From: Actinomycetota bacterium
Lineage (GTDB): Bacteria; Actinomycetota; CADDZG01; WHSQ01
Direction: 5' to 3'
Length of the DNA: 32,107 nucleotides
Assembly: GCA_009377815.1 (NCBI GenBank)
Contig: WHTI01000018.1
Span: 1 to 32,107, forward strand
Below the pieces are notes generated by a model that worked only from the letters and a program-made list of their open reading frames with translations, was not told the DNA's origin and made no database searches. Within the stretch, counting starts at the first letter, position 1; every line of letters starts with the position of its first letter. Below are positions 7,524 to 15,111 of the stretch, piece by piece. The translations under genes were made by a program, and so were the position numbers.

Positions 7524-9290
7524 TTACTTTGAGTAGTCGTAGAAGCCGCGGCCGGTTTTGCGGCCCAAGTAGCCGGCTCGGACCATGTGCTCGAGCAAGG
7601 GGGCGGGGGCGTAGCGGCGCTCCCGGAACTCCTCGTGGAGCGACGTCAGGATCGCGTGGGTTACATTGAGGCCGACGATGTCCATCAGCTCGAACGGGCC
7701 CATCGGGTGCGCGCAACCGAGCTTCATCGCGGTGTCGATGTTCTCCGGGGTTCCGTAGCCTTCCTCGTGCATACGCACGGCGTCATTGAGATACGGGAAC
7801 AGCAGAAAGTTCACGATGAAGCCGGCGCGGTCGCGACAGCGAACCGGTCGCTTCCCGATCGAATCCACCCACGTGGTGGCGCGATCCTCGACGTCGTCCG
7901 GGGTCGCGACCGTGCGGACGATCTCGACGAGCTTCATCACGGGGGCCGGGTTGAAGAAGTGGAGACCGATCACTTTGTCGGGCCGCGTCGTCACCGCGGC
8001 GAGATCGACCACCGATAGCGACGACGTCGTCGTTGCCAGGAGAGCGTCGGGCTTTACCGCGGCATCGAGCTCGCGGAAGATGGCTTCCTTGGTCGGAAGG
8101 TCCTCGGCCACAGCCTCGACAACGAGATCACACTCGGCGAGGTCGGTGAACTCGAGGGTCGTCGTGACGCGTCCGAGAACTTCGTCGGCGGCCGCTTGCT
8201 CCATCCGACCCTTGGACACCATGCGGTCGAGGCTCTTGGTGATAGCGGCCTTCGCCTTCTTGATCGAGGCCTCGCTGCGTCCGCGCAGGATGACCTCGTT
8301 GCCCGCCTTGGCCGCAACCTCGGCGATCCCCGAGGCCATCAGTCCGGTTCCAACGACTCCGATCGACGTGATGTCCGACCTCGCGTCGCCGGTCGGCTCC
8401 GGAGCGCCATCGACGACGGTCGGAGACTCGGGCTTCTCGTAGGTGTAGAACCCGCGCCCCGATTTGCGCCCGAGATATCCGGCAACGACGTACTGCTTGA
8501 GGAGCGGCGAGGGAGCGTCCTGGTCATCGCGGAACTGGCGCCAAAGAGCCTCGCAGATCTCGTAACCGGAGTCGAGGCCGATGAGATCCAACAGCGCGAG
8601 TGGTCCCATCGGGTGACCGCAGCCGAGGCGCATCGAGGCATCGATGTCCTCGCGGGTCGCGAACCCACCGTCGAGCATCCGGGTCGCCGAGTTGAGATAC
8701 GGGAACAGGAGCAGGTTCGCGATGAACCCTGCCCGGTCGCGGCACGGCACCGCCGACTTGCCTAGCGCGGTTGCGAATCGTTCGGCGGATGCGAGGACCT
8801 CGGGGTCGGTTGCCACCGTATGCACCAACTCGACGAGCTTCATGACCGTCGCGGGGTTGAAGAAGTGGAAGCCGAGGACGCGCGACGGGCGGGCCGTAGC
8901 CACCGCCATGTCGATCACCGGGAGCGAGGACGTGTTGGTTGCGAAGATCGCCTCCGGCTTCACCACCGCGTCCAGGTCGGCGAACACTTCCTTCTTGAGA
9001 TCGAGATGCTCGGGGACCGCTTCGAAGATCAGGTCGCAGTCGGTCAGGCCCCCGTAGGTCATCGTCGATGAGATCCGGGCGAGGACGGCATCCGCATCTG
9101 CGCGCTCGAGCTTCCCTCGGTCTACCGCCCGCTCCACGCTGCGTGTGATGCGCTCGTGGCCATGGCGAAGCTGCTGTTCGTCGGCCTCCATGAAGACGAC
9201 CTCAAAGCCACCACGGGCACAAACCTCACAGATGCCGGACCCCATGGTCCCGCACCCAACGACTCCGATCTTCTTGATCTCGATGCTCAC
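7524..9290 (-). CDS. Tandem-duplicated 3-hydroxybutyryl-CoA dehydrogenase
   Basis: A 588-residue cytosolic enzyme made of two complete 3-hydroxyacyl-CoA dehydrogenase units, residues about 5-285 and 307-587, joined by a Pro/Glu-rich linker. Each has a Rossmann start, the catalytic HFFNPA His (142 and 444), the partner Glu twelve residues on (154 and 456), a DRAGFI segment, and a C-terminal AGYLGRKxGRGFY. It interconverts acetoacetyl-CoA and 3-hydroxybutyryl-CoA. Unit 1 has GCGTMG and acidic residues after strand 2 (MEAD), usual for NAD. Unit 2 has GTGLMA and LRGRS there, pointing to a changed cofactor preference or a structural role. A single-unit enzyme is about 285 residues, so this is a full duplication, a form I recall from other actinobacteria. 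The GTG start has GGAGG five bases upstream. It diverges from the mutase gene. Confidence 0.92.
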   Translation of the reverse strand: MSIEIKKIGVVGCGTMGSGICEVCARGGFEVVFMEADEQQLRHGHERITRSVERAVDRGKLERADADAVLARISSTMTYGGLTDCDLIFEAVPEHLDLKKEVFADLDAVVKPEAIFATNTSSLPVIDMAVATARPSRVLGFHFFNPATVMKLVELVHTVATDPEVLASAERFATALGKSAVPCRDRAGFIANLLLFPYLNSATRMLDGGFATREDIDASMRLGCGHPMGPLALLDLIGLDSGYEICEALWRQFRDDQDAPSPLLKQYVVAGYLGRKSGRGFYTYEKPESPTVVDGAPEPTGDARSDITSIGVVGTGLMASGIAEVAAKAGNEVILRGRSEASIKKAKAAITKSLDRMVSKGRMEQAAADEVLGRVTTTLEFTDLAECDLVVEAVAEDLPTKEAIFRELDAAVKPDALLATTTSSLSVVDLAAVTTRPDKVIGLHFFNPAPVMKLVEIVRTVATPDDVEDRATTWVDSIGKRPVRCRDRAGFIVNFLLFPYLNDAVRMHEEGYGTPENIDTAMKLGCAHPMGPFELMDIVGLNVTHAILTSLHEEFRERRYAPAPLLEHMVRAGYLGRKTGRGFYDYSK

Positions 9291-9371
9291 GGGGGCCTCC
9301 GGAGGGCTTTGATTTCAGCGGTGACCAAACCTAACCGCAACCGGGGCAACCACCGAGCGAGGAGCAATAAC

Positions 9372-11360
9372 ATGGCGGCTATGGCAGACCCCCGCAGGGA
9401 GCGCGACAAGCCGTGGATCTTCCGTACCTACGCGGGCTACGCGACGCCCGAACAGACGAACGCGCGCTTCAAGGCGAACCTCGGTAAGGGCCAGACCGGC
9501 CTGTCGGTCGCCTTCGACCTCCCGACCCAAACGGGATACGACTCGGACCACCTGATGGCGAAGGGCGAGGTCGGCAAGGTCGGGGTTCCGATCGGACACC
9601 TCGGCGACATGCGGGCGGTGTTCGACGGCATCCCGGTCGCCGAGATGAACACGTCGATGACGATCAACGCGACTGCCATGTGGCTTCTGGCGCTTTACAC
9701 CTCGGTGGCCGACGAGCAGGGGGCCGAGCGCAGGGGCCTCGCCGGCACGACCCAGAACGACATCCTCAAGGAGTACCTGTCGCGCGGGACCTACATCTTC
9801 CCGCCGGAGCCATCGATCCGACTGACGACCGACCTCATCACCTGGACGCTCCGCGAAGTCCCCAAATGGAACCCGATCAACGTTTGCTCGTATCACCTGC
9901 AGGAAGCCGGCGCGACGCCGGTCCTCGAGGTCGCCTACGCCCTGGCCAATGCGGTGACGGTGCTCGACGCGGTTAAGGCAACGGGACGCGTGTCCGAGGA
10001 CGACTTCCCGAGATTGGTCGGACGCATCTCGTTCTTCTGCAACGCCGGCATCCGGTACATCGAAGAGACCGCCAAGATGCGTGCCTTCAACGTCCTGTGG
10101 GAACGCATCACGAAGGAGCGCTACGGGGTCGACGATCCCAAGTTCCGCCGGTTCCGCTACGGGGTCCAAGTCAACTCCCTCGGGCTGACGTCGTCCCAAC
10201 CGGAGAACAACGTCTACCGGATCTTCCTCGAGATGCTCGCGGTCACGCAGTCGAAGGACGCTCGCGCCCGAGCGGTGCAGCTTCCGGCGTGGAACGAGGC
10301 GTTGGGGCTGCCACGGGCGTGGGATCAGCAGTGGTCGCTGCGCGCGCAGCAGATCCTCGCGTTCGAGTCCGACCTCCTCGAGTACGGCGACATCTTCGAA
10401 GGCTCGAAGGTCGTCGAAGGGCTCACCTCCGACATCGCCGAGGGAGCGTGGGCCGAGTACTCGAAGGTGCTCGATTCCGGTGGCTCGGTCGACGCGCTCG
10501 GATACATGAAGGAACAACTCGTCGCCGCGCACGCCGACCGGCGCCGGGCGATCGAGTCGGGAGACTCGGTCGTAGTCGGGCTCAACCGCTACACCGAAGC
10601 CGAGCCCTCACCCCTGGTCGAGGGACTCGACGAGCTCGCCTATGAGAAGGTCGACCCGCGCTACGAAGCCGCGCAGATCCAGAGCCTCGAACGCTGGCGC
10701 TCCGAGAGAGATAGCGGTGCGGTCACCTCTGCCCTCGATGGATTGAAACGCGCTGCCGCGTCGGGCGACAACTTGATGGACGCGTCGATCGCGGCGGTGA
10801 AGGCGGGCGCAACCACTGGTGAATGGTCCGATGCTCTGCGCGACGCCTTTGGCGAGTACCGGGCCCCCACCGGCGTCGGGGCCGCGGCCGCGCACGGCGA
10901 GGGGCTCGAAGGCATCCGCGAGCGCGTCAAGGCCGCGCAGGACGCTCTGGGCGTGACCAAGCTCCGCATGCTGGTGGCGAAACCGGGCCTCGACGGACAC
11001 TCGAACGCAGCCGAACAGGTCTCGGTCCGGGCTCGGGACGCCGGGTTCGAGGTCATATATCAGGGCATCCGCCTGACCCCCGAACAGATCGCCCGGGCTG
11101 CGGTCGAGGAGGACGTTCACGTGATCGGGCTCTCGATCCTGTCGGGGGCGCACGGGTGGTTAGTGCCGGACGTGATCGATCGGCTCCGGGCCGAGGGCGT
11201 CGATCCGGCTCAGGTCCCCGTCATCGTGGGCGGGGTGATCCCCGACGAGGACGCCCGCAAGCTCATCGAGCTGGGCGTCGCCAAGGTCTACACGCCCAAG
11301 GACTACGACCTCACCGAGATGATCGGGGCGATCGCCGACCTGATGGCCGCCCGTAGCTAG
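9372..11360 (+). CDS. meaA: B12-dependent acyl-CoA mutase, MeaA/ethylmalonyl-CoA mutase type
   Basis: A 662-residue cytosolic adenosylcobalamin enzyme rearranging a branched dicarboxylic acyl-CoA, most likely ethylmalonyl-CoA to methylsuccinyl-CoA. The barrel domain begins DKPWIFRTYAGYAT and carries KGQTGLSVAFDLPTQTGYDS, MTINATAMWLLAL and the MeaA-like YGVQVNSLGLTSSQPENN. The C-terminal cobalamin domain (from about 530) has GLDGHSNAAEQV and later GLSILSGAHG and PVIVGGVIP. These words match MeaA/Ecm better than methylmalonyl-CoA mutase, whose cobalamin motif reads DGHDRG. The motif Asp541-x-His543-x-x-Ala546 departs from DxHxxG. The ATG at 9372 is chosen because GGAG lies seven bases upstream and the protein then starts where the family does; a longer frame from 9156 would run into the divergent gene. 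The neighbouring hydroxybutyryl-CoA dehydrogenase fits the ethylmalonyl-CoA pathway. Confidence 0.88.
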   Translation: MAAMADPRRERDKPWIFRTYAGYATPEQTNARFKANLGKGQTGLSVAFDLPTQTGYDSDHLMAKGEVGKVGVPIGHLGDMRAVFDGIPVAEMNTSMTINATAMWLLALYTSVADEQGAERRGLAGTTQNDILKEYLSRGTYIFPPEPSIRLTTDLITWTLREVPKWNPINVCSYHLQEAGATPVLEVAYALANAVTVLDAVKATGRVSEDDFPRLVGRISFFCNAGIRYIEETAKMRAFNVLWERITKERYGVDDPKFRRFRYGVQVNSLGLTSSQPENNVYRIFLEMLAVTQSKDARARAVQLPAWNEALGLPRAWDQQWSLRAQQILAFESDLLEYGDIFEGSKVVEGLTSDIAEGAWAEYSKVLDSGGSVDALGYMKEQLVAAHADRRRAIESGDSVVVGLNRYTEAEPSPLVEGLDELAYEKVDPRYEAAQIQSLERWRSERDSGAVTSALDGLKRAAASGDNLMDASIAAVKAGATTGEWSDALRDAFGEYRAPTGVGAAAAHGEGLEGIRERVKAAQDALGVTKLRMLVAKPGLDGHSNAAEQVSVRARDAGFEVIYQGIRLTPEQIARAAVEEDVHVIGLSILSGAHGWLVPDVIDRLRAEGVDPAQVPVIVGGVIPDEDARKLIELGVAKVYTPKDYDLTEMIGAIADLMAARS

Positions 11361-11374
11361 GCCGGAGCGCCCGG

Positions 11375-11380
11375 TAGGCT
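11375..11380 (+). promoter_or_regulatory. -10 box (TAGGCT) heading the LLM-to-sugar-transferase run
   Basis: TANNNT hexamer with seven bases to the GTG at 11388, in the 27-base gap after the mutase gene. It would drive a leaderless transcript covering the tightly packed genes up to 20882. No -35 box or Shine-Dalgarno is evident. Confidence 0.5.
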
Positions 11381-11387
11381 CCCTCCG

Positions 11388-12425
11388 GTGACCTTCAAGC
11401 TCGGGACCGGCCTCTACACCGGCCAGATCCCACCGACTTCGCCCCGAACCTTCCACCAGGAGTACCAGGACACCCTGGCCCTCGTCCGCCTGACCGAGGC
11501 CGAGGGCCTCGACTCCGCCTGGGTCTCGGAGCACCACGGCTCCGCCGACGGCTACCTGCCCTCGCTCCTTCCCTTGCTCGGCGCCTTCGCCGCAGTCACC
11601 GAGCGGATCGAGCTCGGTACCGGTGTGGTGCTCGCGCCATTCCACGATCCCCTACGTCTCGCCGAGGACTTCGCGGTCGTCGACCAGATCTCCGCGGGCC
11701 GGGTCATCGCCGGGCTGGCTCTTGGCTGGAGGGATGAGGAGTTCCGGGCGTTCGGCGTCGACCCGCACACGAAGGTCGGCCGCACGGTCGAGATCAGCAA
11801 GATCCTCCGCCTAGCATGGACTGAGAACCGCTTCGACTTCGACGGCAAGTACTTCCACTACGAGGACGTCGCGGTAACCCCGAAGCCGGCGCGTGTCCCT
11901 CCGCTTCTGATCGGTGGGTTCGTTGACGCCGCGATCGAGAGAGCCGGTCGCACCGGTGACGGATACATCTCGTCCCGCGGCGCGCCGGATCGCGTGAAAG
12001 CGGCGTTCGAACTCGCATCGAAGGCGCGCTCGGAAGCAGGATTCACCGGCGCTCCGATCGTCGCACTCCTCCAGAACACGTTCGTAACCGAGGATCCGGA
12101 TGGTGACTGGCCAACCGTGCGCGCCGGGATCGGGCATCAACTCGGGGTCTATGCAGGATGGCGGTCGGGCACCGATGTGCCGGGGGTTCCGCTTGAAGTC
12201 ATTCCCCCGTCCGAGGACGACATCCGCCGCACGACCGCGTACGGAACGCCCGAGCAGGTCGTCGACTATCTCAGCGATGTCGTCCGGGTACTCGGCTCCT
12301 ATCCCGAATCCCACCTGGTGGTCAGGCTTCATTATCCGGGCATGGACGTCGAGGTTGCGGCACGTTCGATCGAGTTGTTCGCCCGGGAAGTCGCGCCGAG
12401 ACTCCGAGAGATCGCGGCCGGCTGA
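11388..12425 (+). CDS. LLM-class flavin/F420-dependent oxidoreductase
   Basis: A 345-residue luciferase-like monooxygenase-fold protein using FMN or F420; the reaction cannot be read from sequence. Family signs are AWVSEHHGSADGYLPS near residue 45, ELGTGVVLAPFHDPLRLAEDFAVVDQISAGRVIAGLALGW-type core (two shorter motifs LAEDFAVVDQ and GRVIAGLALGW), GKYFHYEDV near 160, and PPLLIGG near 178. It has no signal peptide and is cytosolic. The GTG start follows a TAGGCT box by seven bases. Its stop overlaps the next ATG (TGATG), so it is the first gene of a run leading into envelope-polymer genes, which is an unexpected partner for a flavin enzyme. It could be involved in cofactor-linked oxidation of a lipid or sugar, but this is only suggested by position. 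Confidence 0.85.
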   Translation: MTFKLGTGLYTGQIPPTSPRTFHQEYQDTLALVRLTEAEGLDSAWVSEHHGSADGYLPSLLPLLGAFAAVTERIELGTGVVLAPFHDPLRLAEDFAVVDQISAGRVIAGLALGWRDEEFRAFGVDPHTKVGRTVEISKILRLAWTENRFDFDGKYFHYEDVAVTPKPARVPPLLIGGFVDAAIERAGRTGDGYISSRGAPDRVKAAFELASKARSEAGFTGAPIVALLQNTFVTEDPDGDWPTVRAGIGHQLGVYAGWRSGTDVPGVPLEVIPPSEDDIRRTTAYGTPEQVVDYLSDVVRVLGSYPESHLVVRLHYPGMDVEVAARSIELFAREVAPRLREIAAG

Positions 12426-14389
12426 TGGAGACACCAGACAAGGGTTCGTTACCCGCGGGTCTCGTGGGGGCCGGGGCCGTGCTCGTGGCGCTGGCCGGGA
12501 TCTTCCTCTGGACCCTGGTGCTCGCCGGACCCTGGCGTCTCGGTTCCGGGCTGCTCGAGACCGCCGATCGCATCAAACGCGCCGAGAAGCGTCTGTCCGA
12601 CGGTGACTTCGACACCGCGCGCGAGGTAACGGCCTTTGCGGTCGCCGCCTCGGAGCGGGCGCGCGCCGGCGCCGACGGCGGAGGGCCGTTGCTAGACATC
12701 GCCCAGCTGGTCCCGGTGGCCGGCAACGCCCTCGAGGAGATCGAGCACTTCGTGAAGGCGACCGAATACTCGAGCGCCGCAGCGTTCGAATCGGTGAAGG
12801 TCGCAAGCGAAGCGCTCGGTGGAGATCTCATCCGTCCCGATCCTGAAGAGGAGAACGGGTCGATCATCGATCTCGAGGCCGTCGAGTCGCTGGCCGGCCG
12901 GGTACACAACATCAGGATCGGCCTGCAGAACGGCGCCGAGGAACTGACCGCGATCGATCCGAAGAATCTTCCCAGGAGGTTCCGGGGTGACCTCGCCGAC
13001 GCCCTCGAGCAGGCGGCCACTGCAGACCTCCGGCTCGCCGACGCCGAGGTGGGCTTCGAGCTGCTCCCGGGCATCCTCGGGGCCGACGGTCCCCGCAACT
13101 ATCTCCTCGGCTTCCAGAACAACGCCGAACAGCGAGGAACCGGAGGAGCCATCCTGCAGTTCTCGACCCTCACGGTGGACAACGGCCGGGTTCTGCTGGG
13201 CAACGACAAAAAGGCCGCCAAGACCGTTTACGACGTCGAGGGCGAGGGACGACCGCAGGTCGACGTGCCATTACCCGCCGATGCCTGGATCGTGAGTCAG
13301 ATCCCGGACGCACAACGGTTCGGGAACGCCAACTGGAGTCCCAACTGGCCGATGACGGCAAAGTTGATGCTCGAGTACGCGAAGGCCGCCGACCGCGACA
13401 ACGACGAGGTGGAGCTTCCCGACTTCGACGGGTTCATCGCGGTCGATCCGTTCGCGGTCGAGAAGATGATGCCCGGCGTGGGGCCCTTCACGACGGAGGC
13501 GGGAAACTGGATCACCTCCAAGCGCCTGGTCCCGTTCGTCATGTACTACGCGTACGGGAAGTTCCCGGTCCCCGGCGAGCGCAGGGCCGTCCTCAGGCAA
13601 GTAGTCGACGGGTTCTTCAGCCGGGCGGTCCAGCCTAAGTTCCCAACCGAGTTGCTCGAAGGGTCCGGTTCCGCTTTGGCCGAGAAACGTATCCAGCTGT
13701 GGTTGAAAGACGGTGCCGAGCAGGGGTTCATCAAGCACATGGGGTGGGACGGCGCGATCCCCAAGGCGAAGAGGTCCGACTATCTGATGGTGGTCGAGCA
13801 GAACGTCGGAGGTAACAAGCTCGACTACTTCGCGACCCAGACAACCGCTATGGAAGTCACGATCGACGGCGGCGACGCCCAGGTGGCGACCACCCTTGGC
13901 GTTCACAATGCGGTCTTCGCACCCCAGCCGCGCTGGATCATGGGTGACTCCGGGCCCTTCCATAAGCCGATGCTCAGCCTTTACGTGCCGGGTAACGCCA
14001 CCCTCAACGGGCCGCCGATCGTCACCGGCGAACGGCTCGACGATCCGGCCCCCGCGTTCTGGTTGAACGGGCTCCCGCCGGAGGACCTCGAAGCGGGCAA
14101 GAAGGTATGGTCGGCGACGCTCTGGGTCCCGCCCGGCGAGGACGCTTCGATCGGTTACGACTACACCGTTCCCGGGGTCGTAAGAACCGTCGGTGACCGG
14201 CAAGTCTATCGCCTGGTGATCGGCCACCAGCCGAAGGTCAATCTCGAAGAGGTGACCATCACGCTTACCCTTCCTCAGGGGGCCACCGACATCAGCGCCC
14301 CGAAGGGTTGGGTCGAAGACGGCAACGTACTGACCTGGACCAAAGAACTGAAGGAGGACATAGAGGTGGAGGTGTCGTGGCAAAGCTGA
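12425..14389 (+). CDS. DUF4012 membrane-anchored protein
   Basis: A 654-residue protein with an N-terminal membrane helix at about residues 10-35 and a large, presumably outside, remainder. The DUF4012 core is recognisable from RNYLLGFQNNAEQRGTGGAI around residue 222, followed by a region with FDGFIAVDPFAVEKMM and an adjacent helix-rich part. DUF4012 proteins are common in Actinobacteria and are usually encoded beside polysaccharide genes; their activity is not established. Residues 37-120 before the core look like helical repeats. The C-terminal 100 residues are beta-rich (YRLVIGHQPKVNLEEVTITL), like a small Ig-type or sandwich domain. The ATG overlaps the preceding stop and the 3' end overlaps the nucleotidyltransferase start by 13 bases, so the three genes are coupled. 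Confidence 0.82.
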   Translation: METPDKGSLPAGLVGAGAVLVALAGIFLWTLVLAGPWRLGSGLLETADRIKRAEKRLSDGDFDTAREVTAFAVAASERARAGADGGGPLLDIAQLVPVAGNALEEIEHFVKATEYSSAAAFESVKVASEALGGDLIRPDPEEENGSIIDLEAVESLAGRVHNIRIGLQNGAEELTAIDPKNLPRRFRGDLADALEQAATADLRLADAEVGFELLPGILGADGPRNYLLGFQNNAEQRGTGGAILQFSTLTVDNGRVLLGNDKKAAKTVYDVEGEGRPQVDVPLPADAWIVSQIPDAQRFGNANWSPNWPMTAKLMLEYAKAADRDNDEVELPDFDGFIAVDPFAVEKMMPGVGPFTTEAGNWITSKRLVPFVMYYAYGKFPVPGERRAVLRQVVDGFFSRAVQPKFPTELLEGSGSALAEKRIQLWLKDGAEQGFIKHMGWDGAIPKAKRSDYLMVVEQNVGGNKLDYFATQTTAMEVTIDGGDAQVATTLGVHNAVFAPQPRWIMGDSGPFHKPMLSLYVPGNATLNGPPIVTGERLDDPAPAFWLNGLPPEDLEAGKKVWSATLWVPPGEDASIGYDYTVPGVVRTVGDRQVYRLVIGHQPKVNLEEVTITLTLPQGATDISAPKGWVEDGNVLTWTKELKEDIEVEVSWQS

Positions 14390-15111
14390 GAGCTGCGGTT
14401 CTGGCCGCAGGAAGAGGTGTGCGTATGGGCGGTGAGCGACCCAAGACGTTGCTGCCCGTCGGCGACCATCCCCCACTGCTCCATCACATCCTGACCGGCC
14501 TCAAGGCCGCGGGGGTCGAAGACGTCTTGATCGTGACCGGATTCAAGCCGGCCGAGATACAGGACTACGTCACCGAGAAGTTCCCGGAACTCGCTGCCAC
14601 CTACACGTTCAACGCTCGCTACGCATCGTGGGGCAATTTCCATTCCGTGCGTGTGGCACTCGATCAGTCTCCGGGCTTGGACGTGCTCGTGGTCAACTCC
14701 GATGTCGTTGTGACCCCCGATGTCTACCGGCGGGTTGCCGACGTCCCGGGTGACCTCGTCCTCGCGGTCCAAGAGCGCAGGCACCTCGACGACGAGGACA
14801 TGCGCGTGAGGGTCGAGAGCGGACGGGTACTGGCGATCGGCAAGCACCTCAAGCGCGCTCTCTCGCACGGTGAGTATGCCGGCGTCTCGCTCCTCCGGCC
14901 CCCGGCCGCCCGTCAGTACCTGGACATCTCCGGTGACCAGGAATGGAGCGGAGCGCTGCACGTCTACTACGAGGACGTCTACGCCGAGATGCTCTCCAAG
15001 GTCGATACCCGTGCCGCGTCGGTCGGCGACGGTGAGTACGCCGAAGTCGACAAGCCCGAAGACCTGGCCGCGGCGATCGCCGTCATCGAACGCCTCGAGC
15101 CGGTTGGTTAG
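14377..15111 (+). CDS. LicC/IPCT-like nucleotidyltransferase
   Basis: A 244-residue cytosolic nucleotidyltransferase that would join an NTP, probably CTP, to a phosphorylated alcohol or sugar. The signature LAAGRGVRMGGERPKTLLPV lies at residues 9-28, the metal-binding Asp is in VVNSDVVV (Asp109), and NARYASWGNFHSV near 79-91 resembles the N..Y..tNn..S stretch of phosphocholine cytidylyltransferase LicC and of inositol-phosphate cytidylyltransferases. The GTG at 14377 is preferred: it gives the canonical N-terminus and has GAGGTGG about seven bases upstream, although it overlaps the DUF4012 gene by 13 bases. The next gene begins at the very next base. Since that neighbour belongs to the glycerol-1-phosphate dehydrogenase family, glycerol-1-phosphate is the leading candidate substrate, by context only. 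Confidence 0.86.
   Translation: MAKLRAAVLAAGRGVRMGGERPKTLLPVGDHPPLLHHILTGLKAAGVEDVLIVTGFKPAEIQDYVTEKFPELAATYTFNARYASWGNFHSVRVALDQSPGLDVLVVNSDVVVTPDVYRRVADVPGDLVLAVQERRHLDDEDMRVRVESGRVLAIGKHLKRALSHGEYAGVSLLRPPAARQYLDISGDQEWSGALHVYYEDVYAEMLSKVDTRAASVGDGEYAEVDKPEDLAAAIAVIERLEPVG

Noticed and set aside
9156-9371. N-terminal extension of the mutase from a GTG at 9156
   Set aside because: It would overlap the divergent dehydrogenase gene, shows no family similarity, and a GGAG site fits the ATG at 9372.
9315-10532. Minus-strand open frame of about 400 codons opposite the mutase
   Set aside because: Antisense shadow of a GC-rich gene; low-complexity charged translation without motifs.
9372-11360. 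Plain methylmalonyl-CoA mutase call
   Set aside because: Cobalamin-domain and barrel words (GLDGHSN, YGVQVNSLGLTSSQPENN) match MeaA/ethylmalonyl-CoA mutase, and no small subunit gene is adjacent.
13271-14476. Long open frame on the minus strand (about 400 codons) opposite the DUF4012 gene
   Set aside because: Composition is Arg/His/Asp-rich without recognisable motifs; it mirrors the third-position GC bias of the real gene on the + strand.
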